Shown here: positions 24,696 to 32,932 of the stretch, piece after piece
How the letters are laid out: each line of letters starts with the position of its first letter
Position numbering within the stretch: position 1 is the first letter of the stretch
Assembly: GCF_001552635.1 (NCBI RefSeq)
Contig: NZ_BCRO01000069.1
Location: forward strand, 1-57,771
DNA length: 57,771 nt
Reading direction: 5' to 3'
DNA from: Actinomadura hibisca NBRC 15177
GTDB lineage: Bacteria > Actinomycetota > Actinomycetes > Streptosporangiales > Streptosporangiaceae
The notes under the pieces: model-generated
What the model saw: only the letters and a program-made list of their open reading frames with translations
Told to the model about the DNA's origin: nothing
Database searches by the model: none
Made by a program: the position numbers and the translations under genes

Positions 24696-26012
24696 TCAGT
24701 GCGAGGCGAGTTCGCGCTGCACCGGCTCGTGGATCTCGGTGAACCCGCCCGTCGGCGACATCACGATCCGGCCCGTCTCGCGGCCGTGGGCGGCCTCCTC
24801 GCGCTCGCGCCGGGTCAGGGCCAGGCACAGGCGGTGGGTGACGGCGTAGGCCAGCAGCGGGCCCACCAGCACCGCGACGCGGAAGAACCAGGTGACGGTG
24901 AACAACGACAGGTGGAACTCGACGGCGATCTGGTCGTTGGCCGACGCCGCCCACAGCAGGCCGTAGAACGTCGCCCCGGCCGCGCCGACGCCCGTGCGGA
25001 CGGCCGCGTCGCGGGGACGGTCCAGCAGGTCGTGGACGCGGTCGTCGCCGGTGAGGCGGCGCTCCACCCACGGGTAGGCGGCGAGCACGGTGAAGAACGC
25101 GCCCGGGATCAGCAGGGCGGGGACCAGGACCGCCAGGGTGAGCGGGTGGCCCGCGACGCTCGGCTCCCAGTTGGGCATGATGCGGATCGCGCCGTCCAGG
25201 AAGCCCATGTACCAGTCGGGGACGGCTCCGGCCGTGGTGTCGCCGGGGCGGTAGGGGCCGTAGTTCCAGATCGGGTTGATCTGCGCGACCGTGCCCAGCA
25301 TCGACAACACGCCCGCGACGAACAGGAACAGCGCCGCCGACGCCGCCCGCGCGGGCACCTCCGGAGCGGGCCGGAAGCGGGTGTGCCCGTTCCGGCGGAC
25401 CATGCGGCCGCGCAGCAGGAACAGCCCGCCCATCACGACCGGGATCAGCGTGATGTGCAGCCAGTACGCCCCCGGGATGGCGGCGTCGCCGGGGAAGTCC
25501 CCGCCGAAGACCAGGTGGGCCAGGTCGGTGCCGACGAACGGGATCGCGAGGGTGATGCTCTGGACCAGGCCGAGGGTGCCGCCCGACAACATGTCGTCGG
25601 GCAGCAGCCCGCCGGTCACGCCCGCGACCATCGCCAGCACGAACAGCGCGACCCAGACCAGCCACCCCACGGCGCGGGGCCGCCGGAACGCGCCGGTGAA
25701 GAACATCCGGAGCAGCTGGCAGGCGATCGCGGCGGGCAGGAGCAGCGCGGCCCAGTGGTGGATCTGCCGCACCAGCAGGCCGCCGCGCGTGTCGAGGCTG
25801 AGGTCCATGGTCGACTCGTAGGCGCGGCTGACCGGGACGCCGCGCAGCGGCTCGTAGGAGCCCTGATACGGGGCCTGGGTCATGTCGGGGGTGTAGAAGA
25901 ACGTCAGGAACGCGCCGGTGACCAGCAGCACCGCGAAGCAGTACACCGCGATCTGGCCGAACAGGAACGACCAGTGGTCGGCCGTCGCGCGGCGGGGGAG
26001 GTGGAGGCGCAT
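24696..26012 (-). CDS. Cytochrome b (QcrB-like) lacking predicted heme bH ligands
   Basis: A 438-residue membrane protein homologous to actinobacterial QcrB of the bc complex: DHWSFLFGQIAVYCF (12-26), RQIHHWAALL (82-91), FFTGAFRRPRA and the Qo motif PDWY (265-268). In the four-helix core the bL ligands are present (His85 in helix B, His186 in helix D). The second ligand of each pair is changed: the helix B position is Gln99 (His85 + 14) and the helix D position is Arg201 (His186 + 15, b6f spacing). Heme bH therefore has no usual ligands. No qcrA or qcrC is adjacent, so this is an orphan paralogue, not the main respiratory subunit. Its start has a hairpin at the ribosome site. Confidence 0.85.
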   Translation of the reverse strand: MRLHLPRRATADHWSFLFGQIAVYCFAVLLVTGAFLTFFYTPDMTQAPYQGSYEPLRGVPVSRAYESTMDLSLDTRGGLLVRQIHHWAALLLPAAIACQLLRMFFTGAFRRPRAVGWLVWVALFVLAMVAGVTGGLLPDDMLSGGTLGLVQSITLAIPFVGTDLAHLVFGGDFPGDAAIPGAYWLHITLIPVVMGGLFLLRGRMVRRNGHTRFRPAPEVPARAASAALFLFVAGVLSMLGTVAQINPIWNYGPYRPGDTTAGAVPDWYMGFLDGAIRIMPNWEPSVAGHPLTLAVLVPALLIPGAFFTVLAAYPWVERRLTGDDRVHDLLDRPRDAAVRTGVGAAGATFYGLLWAASANDQIAVEFHLSLFTVTWFFRVAVLVGPLLAYAVTHRLCLALTRREREEAAHGRETGRIVMSPTGGFTEIHEPVQRELASH

Positions 26013-26021
26013 GAGCGTCGT

Positions 26022-26035
26022 CCCTTCGCGAAGGG
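26022..26035 (-). promoter_or_regulatory. Palindrome covering the ribosome site of the cytochrome b gene
   Basis: CCCTTCGCGAAGGG is a perfect 14-bp palindrome ending 9 bases before the ATG. On the mRNA strand its second half, GAAGGG, is the ribosome-binding sequence. As RNA it would form a 5-bp hairpin with a CGCG loop that hides the site; as DNA it could be an operator. Confidence 0.45.
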
Positions 26036-26099
26036 GATGTCACTCATGAAGACCGCACCCGGCCCCCGGACGTGACAGGCGCGGGCTGTGAGCCCCGTC

Positions 26100-27068
26100 T
26101 CAGACGCCCACCCTCCCCTCACGTACGGCTTTCTCGGGCGTCACGAGGAGCGGCGCGGCGGGGGCCGTCCGGCGCACGCGCGTGCGCTGGGTGAGCGCGA
26201 CGCACACCAGCACGCCGAGCGCGGCCAGGAGCGTGGCGGAGTCGATCTCGTCGCCCAGCAGCAGCGCCGCCCACGCCATCGTCAGCACCGGCTGGGCGAG
26301 CTGGACCTGGCTGGCGCGGGCGATCCCGGCCCGCGCCAGGCCCTCGTACCAAGCGAAGAAGCCGAGGTAGGCCGAGAACAGCGCCACGTAGCCGAAGGCG
26401 GACGCCGTGCGGGCGGTCCAGTGCTGGTCGGTGGTCGCCAGCAGCCACCCCGTGGCGGGGAAGGTGATCGGGGCGCAGAGGATCAGCGCCCAGGAGATGA
26501 CCCGCCAGCCGGGCATCTCGCGCGCCAGCCGCCCGCCCTCGGTGTAGCCGATCGCGGCGGCGGCCAGCGAGCCGAACAGCAGCAGGTCCGCGCCGGTCAC
26601 CTGGCCCGCGCCCCGGACGACGGCGAAGGCGGTGACGCACGCCGCGCCGCCCATGCTGGCCAGCCAGAACGCGCGGGAGGGGCGTTCCCCGGCGCGCAGC
26701 ACGGCGGCGACGGCGGTCGCGGCGGGCAGCAGGCCGACCACCACGGCCGAGTGCGCCGAGGACGCGCCCCGGTCCAGCGCCAGCGTGCTCAGCAGCGGGA
26801 ACCCGAAGATCACACCCGCGCCCACCGCCGCCAGCGCGGGCCACTGGTCGCGGCGCGGCGGCCGGGCGCGCACCGCCAGCAGCGCGACGGCCGCGACGAC
26901 GGTGGCGACGGCCGACCGGCCGATGCCGATCAGGTAGGGGTCCAGGCCGTCCAGCCCGACGGCGGTGGCGGGCAGGGTGAAGGAGTAGACCAGCACGCCG
27001 AGCGCGGCGAGCCCGAGGCCGCCGAGCGCTTTCGACGGCGGGGCAGTAGCGCTATCGTTATCTCTCAT
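26100..27068 (-). CDS. EamA/DMT family transporter
   Basis: A 322-residue exporter of the drug/metabolite superfamily with ten predicted membrane helices in two EamA repeats. The first starts at GLGLAALGVLVYSFTLP and the second at LLLFGSLAAAAIGYTEGG; the last helices are VLTMAWAALLLGDEID and LLAALGVLVCVALTQR. Substrates in this family include amino acids, nucleotides and purines. Its ATG (27068-27066) overlaps the ATG of the divergent MocR gene (27067-27069), an arrangement that ties its expression to that regulator. By analogy with other MocR-linked carriers the substrate may be an amine, amino acid or vitamin B6 compound. Confidence 0.88.
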   Translation of the reverse strand: MRDNDSATAPPSKALGGLGLAALGVLVYSFTLPATAVGLDGLDPYLIGIGRSAVATVVAAVALLAVRARPPRRDQWPALAAVGAGVIFGFPLLSTLALDRGASSAHSAVVVGLLPAATAVAAVLRAGERPSRAFWLASMGGAACVTAFAVVRGAGQVTGADLLLFGSLAAAAIGYTEGGRLAREMPGWRVISWALILCAPITFPATGWLLATTDQHWTARTASAFGYVALFSAYLGFFAWYEGLARAGIARASQVQLAQPVLTMAWAALLLGDEIDSATLLAALGVLVCVALTQRTRVRRTAPAAPLLVTPEKAVREGRVGV

Positions 27069-27081
27069 GCAACAGGATAGC
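27051..27081. promoter_or_regulatory. Shared MocR/EamA control region with inverted repeat
   Basis: GCTATC (27051-27056) and GATAGC (27076-27081) are inverted repeats that frame both overlapping start codons. TATCGT (27053-27058) is a -10-like box 8 bases before the MocR ATG. On the other strand TATCCT (complement of 27074-27079) lies 5 bases before the EamA ATG. TATC also repeats at 27059-27062. A MocR dimer bound here would cover both promoters. Confidence 0.5.
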
Positions 27082-28455
27082 AGTGCGGCGGCTCTGGCGG
27101 ATCGGCTGCGGCCCGAGATCGGCCGGCTGCGGCCCGGCGACCGGCTGCCGTCCAGCCGCGCGCTGGTGGAGCGGCACAAGGTCAGCCCGGTCACGGTGGC
27201 GCGGGCGCTGCAACTGCTGAGCACCGAGGGGCTGGTGGTGACGCGGCCGGGCAGCGGCACGTTCGCCGCCGCGCGGCCCGGCCCGGCCGCCCGGCCCGCC
27301 GACCTCGGCTGGCAGGCGCTCGCGCTCGGCGACCGCGCGGTGGACGCCTCCGGGGTGTCGTGGCTGCTCACGCCGCCGCCGGAGGGCGCGATCGCGCTGA
27401 GCGGCGGCTACCTGCACCCGACGTTGCAGCCCACCCGCGCGCTGGCGGCGGCCGCGGCCCGCGCGGCGCGGCGGCCCGACGCCTGGGAGCTGCCGCCGCT
27501 CGGCGGGTCGGCCGAGTTGCGCGCCTGGTTCGCGCGGGCGGTCGGCGGGCACGCCGCGCCGTCCGACGTGCTGATCACCAGTGGCGGGCAGCAGGCGCTG
27601 ACCACGGTCCTGCGAGCGCTACTGCCTCCGGGCGCGCCGGTGCTGGTGGAGTCGCCCACCTACCTGGGCGCGCTGGCGGTCGCGCGGGCCAGCGGGCTGC
27701 ACCCGGTGCCGGTCCCGATGGACGGCGACGGATTGCGCCCGGACCTGCTGGCCGAGGCGTTCGCGGCGACCGGCGCGCGGGCGCTGTACTGCCAGCCCAC
27801 CTTCCACAACCCGACCGGCGCGGTGCTGACCGCCGCGCGGCGGGCGGAGGTGCTGGCGGTGGCGCGGAGCGCGGGCGCGTTCGTCGTCGAGGACGACTTC
27901 GCCCGGCACCTCGGCATCGAGCCAGGCCCACCGCCGCTGGCCGCGCTGGACGGCGACGGCCGGGTGGTCCACATCGCCTCGCTGACCAAGGCGACCGCGC
28001 CCAGCCTGCGGGTGGCGGCGGTGATCGCGCGCGGTCCGGTCGCCGAGCGCATCCGCGCCACCCAGCTGGTGGAGGAGTTCTTCCCGGCCCGGCCGCTCCA
28101 GGAGACGCTGCTGGAGTTGGTCAGCTCGCCGGGCTGGCCGCGCCACCTGCGCGCGGTGCGCACGGCGCTGAAGGCGCGGCGCGACGCGGTGGCGGCCGCC
28201 TTCGCCGAGCACCTGCCGGGCGTGCCGATCAGCCGCCCGGCGGGCGGCATGCACCAGTGGGCGCGGCTGCCCGACGGCACCGACGACGTGGAGCTGGCCG
28301 AGGCCGCGCTGCGCGCCGGGGTGCTGGTGAGCGCCGGGCGACCGTTCTTCCCGGCCGAGCCGCCGGGCCCCCACCTGCGCGTCAGCTACGGCTCCGCGGC
28401 GTCGGAGGGCGAGCTGGTCGAGGGGGTCCGGCGGCTGGCCGCCGTGCTCGGCTGA
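27067..28455 (+). CDS. MocR family regulator (GntR HTH fused to aminotransferase domain)
   Basis: A 462-residue MocR/PdxR-type protein. The N-terminal GntR winged helix occupies about 1-75 (LRPGDRLPSSRALVERHKVS, then GLVVTRPGSGTFAA). A fold-type I aminotransferase domain follows, with ITSGGQQALTTVLRALL, YCQPTFHNPTGAVL, VVEDDFARHLG and the PLP lysine K308 in ASLTKATAPSLRVA. MocR proteins bind PLP or an amino-acid aldimine and usually regulate a divergent gene, here the EamA exporter. The start codon overlaps that gene's start codon. Its stop is 4 bp from the convergent hydrolase stop. Confidence 0.92.
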   Translation: MQQDSSAAALADRLRPEIGRLRPGDRLPSSRALVERHKVSPVTVARALQLLSTEGLVVTRPGSGTFAAARPGPAARPADLGWQALALGDRAVDASGVSWLLTPPPEGAIALSGGYLHPTLQPTRALAAAAARAARRPDAWELPPLGGSAELRAWFARAVGGHAAPSDVLITSGGQQALTTVLRALLPPGAPVLVESPTYLGALAVARASGLHPVPVPMDGDGLRPDLLAEAFAATGARALYCQPTFHNPTGAVLTAARRAEVLAVARSAGAFVVEDDFARHLGIEPGPPPLAALDGDGRVVHIASLTKATAPSLRVAAVIARGPVAERIRATQLVEEFFPARPLQETLLELVSSPGWPRHLRAVRTALKARRDAVAAAFAEHLPGVPISRPAGGMHQWARLPDGTDDVELAEAALRAGVLVSAGRPFFPAEPPGPHLRVSYGSAASEGELVEGVRRLAAVLG

Positions 28456-28459
28456 GCCG

Positions 28460-29455
28460 TCAGGGGCGGAAGAAGGCGAGGGCCCGCTCGGTCAGGAAGG
28501 CCGGGTTCTCCTCGGGGATGAAGTGGCCGGAGTCGGGGGCGACCACCTCGCGGACGTCGTCGGCGACGTTGCGGAACGACTGGGCGATCAGGCCCTGCAT
28601 CGCGTACTGGCCGCCCATCGCGAGCACCGGCATCCTCAGCCGCCTGGCCGCGTTCGCGCGGTTGTCGGCGGCGTCGGCGCCGAAGGCGCGGTAGTACTCG
28701 AAGCCCGCGCTGCGGTCGGCGGGGTCGGCGTAGGCGCAGAAGTAGCGTTCCCGGTCCACGGCCTCGGGGTGGCGGGTGCCGTTGTAGATGGAACCGTAGA
28801 ACGGGCGCACGTCGTCGTTGTCCACGATCTGCTCGGGGACGGGCCTCGGCATCTGGTTGAACTCGATGTGCCAGGTGACGGCGTACAGGTCCGCCAGCCC
28901 GAAGCCGGGCAGCGGGGATTCCAGCGCCGCGAGCCGGGTCACCTCGTCGGGGAAGTCGCGGGCGTAGGGATAGCCGATCGAGACGCCGAGGTCGTGGGCC
29001 AGGATGCCGATCTTCCGGTAGCCCAGCTTGTGGACGGCCTCGCGCAGGCGCTTGGCGGTGGTGGCCTTGTCGTACCCGCCGGGCGGCGCGGTGGAGTCGC
29101 CGAGGCCGGGCAGGTCCACGGCGATCACCGTGTGCTCGCGGGCCAGGGCGGGCATGACCTTGTGCCAGGACCACCAGGTCTCGGGCCAGCCGTGCACCAG
29201 CAGCAGCGGCGGGCCGGAGCCGCCGCGCACGTAGTGCAGGACCCCGCCCGCCACCTGCACCCTGCCGTGCTCGAACCCGGGGGCGAAGCGGGCCGGTCCC
29301 GTGGCCGGCTCCCCGGGCGGCTCGGCTCCGGCGGGGCCCGCCGAGCCGGTCGCGAGCGCCACGGTTGCGGCCAGCGCGGCGAGGCCCCCGGCCAGGGCCC
29401 GCCAGGACCGGCGGGCCCGTGCTTCGATCTTGGACGTTGGACGGCTCCGCGGCAT
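28460..29455 (-). CDS. Exported alpha/beta hydrolase (epoxide hydrolase-like)
   Basis: A 331-residue protein with a signal peptide (about 1-45: basic start, then GGLAALAATVALATGSAGPAGAE). The alpha/beta hydrolase fold shows the HGWPETWWSWH oxyanion segment, the nucleophile elbow AHDLGVSIGYPYA with Asp as nucleophile, and a C-terminal DSGHFIPEENP with the catalytic His. An Asp nucleophile with HGWP is the pattern of epoxide hydrolases and haloalkane dehalogenases; the cap residues do not decide between them. GGGAGCGCCC precedes the ATG. Two possible lid tyrosines are visible in EYYRAF and RYFCAY. Confidence 0.85.
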   Translation of the reverse strand: MPRSRPTSKIEARARRSWRALAGGLAALAATVALATGSAGPAGAEPPGEPATGPARFAPGFEHGRVQVAGGVLHYVRGGSGPPLLLVHGWPETWWSWHKVMPALAREHTVIAVDLPGLGDSTAPPGGYDKATTAKRLREAVHKLGYRKIGILAHDLGVSIGYPYARDFPDEVTRLAALESPLPGFGLADLYAVTWHIEFNQMPRPVPEQIVDNDDVRPFYGSIYNGTRHPEAVDRERYFCAYADPADRSAGFEYYRAFGADAADNRANAARRLRMPVLAMGGQYAMQGLIAQSFRNVADDVREVVAPDSGHFIPEENPAFLTERALAFFRP

Positions 29456-29563
29456 GGGCGCTCCCGTGCGTCGGTCACGATCGGTCAGTGGAGAGGACCG
29501 CCGCGACGGCCGGAAGTCATCGCTTCCCGCCCAGATCGCCGCAAAGTCGGGTGAATGCCCAGG

Positions 29564-29920
29564 TCACTCGGGGCAGAGGCAGAACTCGTTGCCCTCCGGG
29601 TCGCGCCAGACGCGGAAGGCGCGGCCGGGGTAGTTCTCGATCGGCTCGCCGGCCGGGGTCGCCCCCAGCGCGCGAGCCCGCTCCCCCGCCTCGTGGATGT
29701 CGGGGACCGCCAGGTCCAGGTGCAGGCGGTTCTTGACCCGCTTGCCCTCGGGCACCAGCTGGAACGAGAGCACCGGGCCGCCCGGCCCCAGCGGCTCCAG
29801 GTCGGCCCAGTCCCCCTCCAGGGAGGTGATCTTCATATTGAGCAGCGCGCTCCAGAACGTGGTCACCGCGTCAAGGTCGGCGCAGTCGAACACCAGGTTC
29901 GTCACCTTCGGGATGGTCAT
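29564..29920 (-). CDS. VOC (glyoxalase/bleomycin-resistance fold) protein
   Basis: A 118-residue single-domain VOC protein: TNLVFDCADLDAVTTFWSALLNM at the start, HLDLAVPDIHEAGERARALGA in the middle and AFRVWRDPEGNEFCLCPE at the end. The His of HLDLAV and the Glu of GNEFCL are the usual metal-ligand positions. This group includes lyases, dioxygenases and sequestration proteins, so the role is open. ATG 29920 follows AGGAGCGAC; a longer frame to 29998 is not supported. It is divergent from the CGNR gene. Confidence 0.85.
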   Translation of the reverse strand: MTIPKVTNLVFDCADLDAVTTFWSALLNMKITSLEGDWADLEPLGPGGPVLSFQLVPEGKRVKNRLHLDLAVPDIHEAGERARALGATPAGEPIENYPGRAFRVWRDPEGNEFCLCPE

Positions 29921-30052
29921 GTCGCTCCTGTTTCCGCCGAACCGTTTCGTCACCAGTGAAAACCGTACGGTGGTGTCACCGGCTGCGCAACCGGCCAACC
30001 GGGAAAGCCGGTGTCCCCGCTGCTAGGCTCGGAGGCGGAAGGAAGGACCCCG

Positions 30053-30607
30053 ATGACCGACGTACCGCCGGGCGTCCCCGGTCCCGCGCCGCTGCTGCGG
30101 GACTTCGTCAACACGCTCGACGTGGAGTGCGACGCCGACGAGCTGGCCACGCCCGCGCGCCTGGCGCAGTGGCTGAACGCCCGGGAGCTGGGCCCCGCCG
30201 ACCTGACCGCCACCCCCGGCGACCTGGCCACCGCGCTCGGGCTGCGCGAGGGGCTGCGCGCGGCGATGCTCGACCACCACGGGCCGCCCCTGCCCGCCCT
30301 CCCGCCGGGCCTGGACGCGGCGCTCGCCCGGCTGCCGCTGCGCGTCGCCCTCACCGAGGACGGCCCCGCGCTGGTCCCGGTCGGCACCGGCGCCGCCGCC
30401 GCGCTGGCCCGGCTCGCCGCCGCCGTGGTGGCCGCCGACGCCGAGGGCAGCTGGTCCCGGCTCAAGGTCTGCCAGGAGGACACCTGCCGCTGGGCGTTCC
30501 TGGACACCTCCAAGAACCGCTCCCGGTCCTGGTGCTCGATGCGCGTGTGCGGCAACCGCACCAAGACGCGCGCCTACCGGGCCCGGCGGAAGGCCGGCAC
30601 GCCCTAG
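30053..30607 (+). CDS. CGNR zinc-finger (ABATE) transcriptional regulator
   Basis: A 184-residue actinobacterial regulator. The N-terminal ABATE domain (LLRDFVNTLDVECDADEL, and ATALGLREGLRAAM) is thought to sense a stress ligand. The C-terminal CGNR zinc finger is C-Q-E-D-T-C, then SWCSMRVCGNRTKTRAYRAR, with two cysteine pairs and a basic tail that binds DNA. GGAAGGAAGGACC precedes ATG 30053, and a TAGGCT -10-like box lies at 30024-30029. The divergent VOC gene is a likely target; detoxification genes are common partners for this family. Confidence 0.88.
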   Translation: MTDVPPGVPGPAPLLRDFVNTLDVECDADELATPARLAQWLNARELGPADLTATPGDLATALGLREGLRAAMLDHHGPPLPALPPGLDAALARLPLRVALTEDGPALVPVGTGAAAALARLAAAVVAADAEGSWSRLKVCQEDTCRWAFLDTSKNRSRSWCSMRVCGNRTKTRAYRARRKAGTP

Positions 30608-30643
30608 GCTGGGCCCGCATCCGGACGAGAGGACCAGACCCCC

Positions 30644-31189
30644 ATGGCAGATGTAGGCGTACGGCCCGCCCGCCGCGCGGACGCCGCCGCCGTCGCCGAC
30701 ATCCAGGTCCGCGCCTGGCGGCAGGGCTACCGCGACCTGCTGCCCGCCGCCGCGCTGGAGCGGGTGACCGGGCCCGAGGCCCGCGACGCCTGGCGCGAGC
30801 AGTGGGCCGCGTCGGTGAGCGCGCCGCCCAGCCCGCGGCACCGGCTGCTGGTCGCGGTCGCCTCCGACCTGGTGGTGGGGTTCGCCGCGCACGCGCCCGC
30901 CGAGGACCCCGACCACGACCCGGCGGCCGCCGCCGAGCTGCTGACCCTGCTGGTCGACCCGGTGCACGCCCGCGCCGGGCACGGCAGCCGCCTGCTGGCG
31001 GCCACCGTGGACCTGCTGCGCGAGGACGCCGCCGAGACCTTGATCACGTGGGCGTTCGAGGGCGACCGGGTGCTGCGCGGCTTCCTGGCCACCGCGGGCT
31101 GGGCCCCCGACGGCGCCGCCCGCACCCTGGACATGGGCGAGCCGGTCCGCCAGGTGCGGCTGCACACCGACATCCGGCCCGCGCCCTGA
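30644..31189 (+). CDS. GNAT family N-acetyltransferase
   Basis: A 181-residue acetyltransferase. RPARRADAAAVADIQVRAWRQGYRDLLP is the typical first helix-strand region. LLTLLVDPVHARAGHGSRLLAATVDLLREDA (about 103-133) contains the acetyl-CoA pyrophosphate loop (RAGHGSRLL). A final VLRGFLATAGWAPDGAARTLDMG matches the family's late strand. The substrate is unknown. It follows the CGNR gene by 36 bp; a TAGGCT box overlapping that gene's stop codon (30605-30610) may serve as its own promoter. Confidence 0.9.
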   Translation: MADVGVRPARRADAAAVADIQVRAWRQGYRDLLPAAALERVTGPEARDAWREQWAASVSAPPSPRHRLLVAVASDLVVGFAAHAPAEDPDHDPAAAAELLTLLVDPVHARAGHGSRLLAATVDLLREDAAETLITWAFEGDRVLRGFLATAGWAPDGAARTLDMGEPVRQVRLHTDIRPAP

Positions 31190-31239
31190 CCCGCGCCCCG
31201 AACGGAGGGGCCGGTGAGGGGCATCAAGGGCCCGGCCTT

Positions 31240-32898
31240 ATGTTGGACATCGTGCCCCAGCCCACCTCTCTGACCTCCGAGCGGCCCCTGCGCCCCGGCG
31301 GGACCGGCGGCGACCCCGCCCGCCGCCGCTGGCTCGGCGTGATCGTGATCAGCCTCGGCGTCTCGATGATCATCGTGGACGCCACGATCGTCGGCGTGCT
31401 GCTGCCGCAGATGGTCGCCGACCTGCGGATGTCCACCGGGCAGGCCGAGTGGGTCACCTCGGTCTACGCCCTGGTGTTCGCCGCGCTGCTGATCCCGTTC
31501 GGCCGCGCCGGCGACGTGGTGGGGCGCCGCCGCATGTTCCTGCTGGGCGTGGCGGTGTTCACGCTGGCCAGCCTGGCGGTCGCGGCGGCGGGCGACGGCA
31601 GCGCGCTGATCGCGGCGCGCGCGGCACAGGGCGTGGGCGCGTCCATGGTGATGCCCGCCGCGCTCGCCACGCTGAACGCGCAGTTCACCGGACGCGACCG
31701 CGCGCACGCCTTCGGCGTCTGGGGCGCGCTGCTCAGCGGCATGGCCGCGCTCGGCCCGCTGGTCGGCGGCGCGCTGGCCACCGGCGGCGGCTGGCGCTGG
31801 GCGTTCTGGATCAACCTGCCGGCGGGCGTCGTGCTGATCGCCGCGGCCGTCGCGCTGCTGCCCGAGACCCGGGAGGCCGCCGGGCGGGCGCTGCGCAAGG
31901 AGATCGACTGGCCGGGCGCGGCGTTGTCGGCGCTGGCGCTGGGCGCGCTGGTGTGCGGGCTGATCGAGGGCCCCTTCTACGGCTGGTGGACCGCCACCCG
32001 CGACCTGTCGGTCGCGGGGTTGTCGCCGGTGCCGGTCGTGCTGGGGCTGGGCACGGTGCTGCTGGCGGCGCTGGTGGCGGTCGAGCGGGCGCGGGCGGCG
32101 GCCGGGCGGCCGGTCATGCTGGACCTGTCGCTGTTCACGATCCCCAACTTCCGCAACGGCAACCTGGCGTCCGCGCTGATCAACGTGGGCGAGCTGGGCC
32201 TGGTGTTCGTGCTGCCGCTGTTCCTGCTCGGCGTGCACGGCACCTCCCCCGTGCAGATCAGCCTGGCGATCCTGCCACTGGCGGTCGGCGCGTTCCTGTC
32301 GGGCGGTTACGCCGGGAAGCTGGCGCGCAAACGCGGCGCGCACCGCGTCGTGCAGATCGGCATGGTCCTGGAGGTCGCGGCGGTGCTCGGCCTCGGCCTG
32401 ACGATCACCGCGACCACCGGCGGGCTCGGCATCGCGCCGTGGATGCTGGTCTACGGGTTCGGCCTCGGCCTGACCTCGGCGCAGCTCACCAACGTCTCCC
32501 TCGCCGACGTGCCGCCCGCTCGCGCCGGGCAGGCGTCCGGCACCCAGTCCACCGCGCGCCAGGTCGGCGCGGCGCTCGGCATCGCGCTGATCGGGACGGT
32601 GTTCGCCACCGGTCTCGGCCGCACGATGGCCGACCGGCTGGAGCACACCGACCTGCCCGCCGAGCGGCGCGCCGCGCTGGTGCACGAGCTGCGCGACAGC
32701 GCGGGCACCTCGGCCCGCGACCTGCACCGCGCGCCCGGCACGGAGACGGCGGCGCGGGCCGCCGACCAGAGCCTGGCGGCGGCGGCGCGGGGCGGCGTGC
32801 TCACCACCGCCGCGATCCTGGCGTTCGGCCTGGTCCTGTCGTTGCGGTTGCGTCCCGGCCGCACCGATGTCCAAGATCGGGAAGAATCGAAGGCATAG
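31240..32898 (+). CDS. MFS drug exporter, DHA2/EmrB-QacA type (14 TMS)
   Basis: A 552-residue proton-coupled multidrug-type exporter. Helix 1 (WLGVIVISLGVSMIIVDATIV) carries the DHA2 acidic residue. Motif A is FGRAGDVVGRRRMFLLG (after helix 2), the antiporter motif C region is WGALLSGMAALGPLVGGALA, and 14 hydrophobic segments can be counted. The C-terminus is cytoplasmic and charged. ATG 31240 is reported, but GTG 31252 is a rival: TATGTT (31239-31244) ends exactly 7 bases before it, as expected of a leaderless gene. Preceded by an acetyltransferase gene in the same direction. Confidence 0.9.
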   Translation: MLDIVPQPTSLTSERPLRPGGTGGDPARRRWLGVIVISLGVSMIIVDATIVGVLLPQMVADLRMSTGQAEWVTSVYALVFAALLIPFGRAGDVVGRRRMFLLGVAVFTLASLAVAAAGDGSALIAARAAQGVGASMVMPAALATLNAQFTGRDRAHAFGVWGALLSGMAALGPLVGGALATGGGWRWAFWINLPAGVVLIAAAVALLPETREAAGRALRKEIDWPGAALSALALGALVCGLIEGPFYGWWTATRDLSVAGLSPVPVVLGLGTVLLAALVAVERARAAAGRPVMLDLSLFTIPNFRNGNLASALINVGELGLVFVLPLFLLGVHGTSPVQISLAILPLAVGAFLSGGYAGKLARKRGAHRVVQIGMVLEVAAVLGLGLTITATTGGLGIAPWMLVYGFGLGLTSAQLTNVSLADVPPARAGQASGTQSTARQVGAALGIALIGTVFATGLGRTMADRLEHTDLPAERRAALVHELRDSAGTSARDLHRAPGTETAARAADQSLAAAARGGVLTTAAILAFGLVLSLRLRPGRTDVQDREESKA

Positions 32899-32932
32899 TC
32901 CCCTGTCGTCCCACGAGAACCAACGGTAACCA

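Noticed and set aside
24696..26012. Cytochrome b as the main respiratory QcrB
   Set aside because: qcrC and qcrA are absent and the bH ligands are lost; the true bc complex must be encoded elsewhere.
29956..31239. Upstream extension of the MFS transporter frame to 980 residues
   Set aside because: The extension runs out of frame through the CGNR and acetyltransferase genes, is Arg/Ala-rich and has no domain. The transporter starts near 31240-31252.
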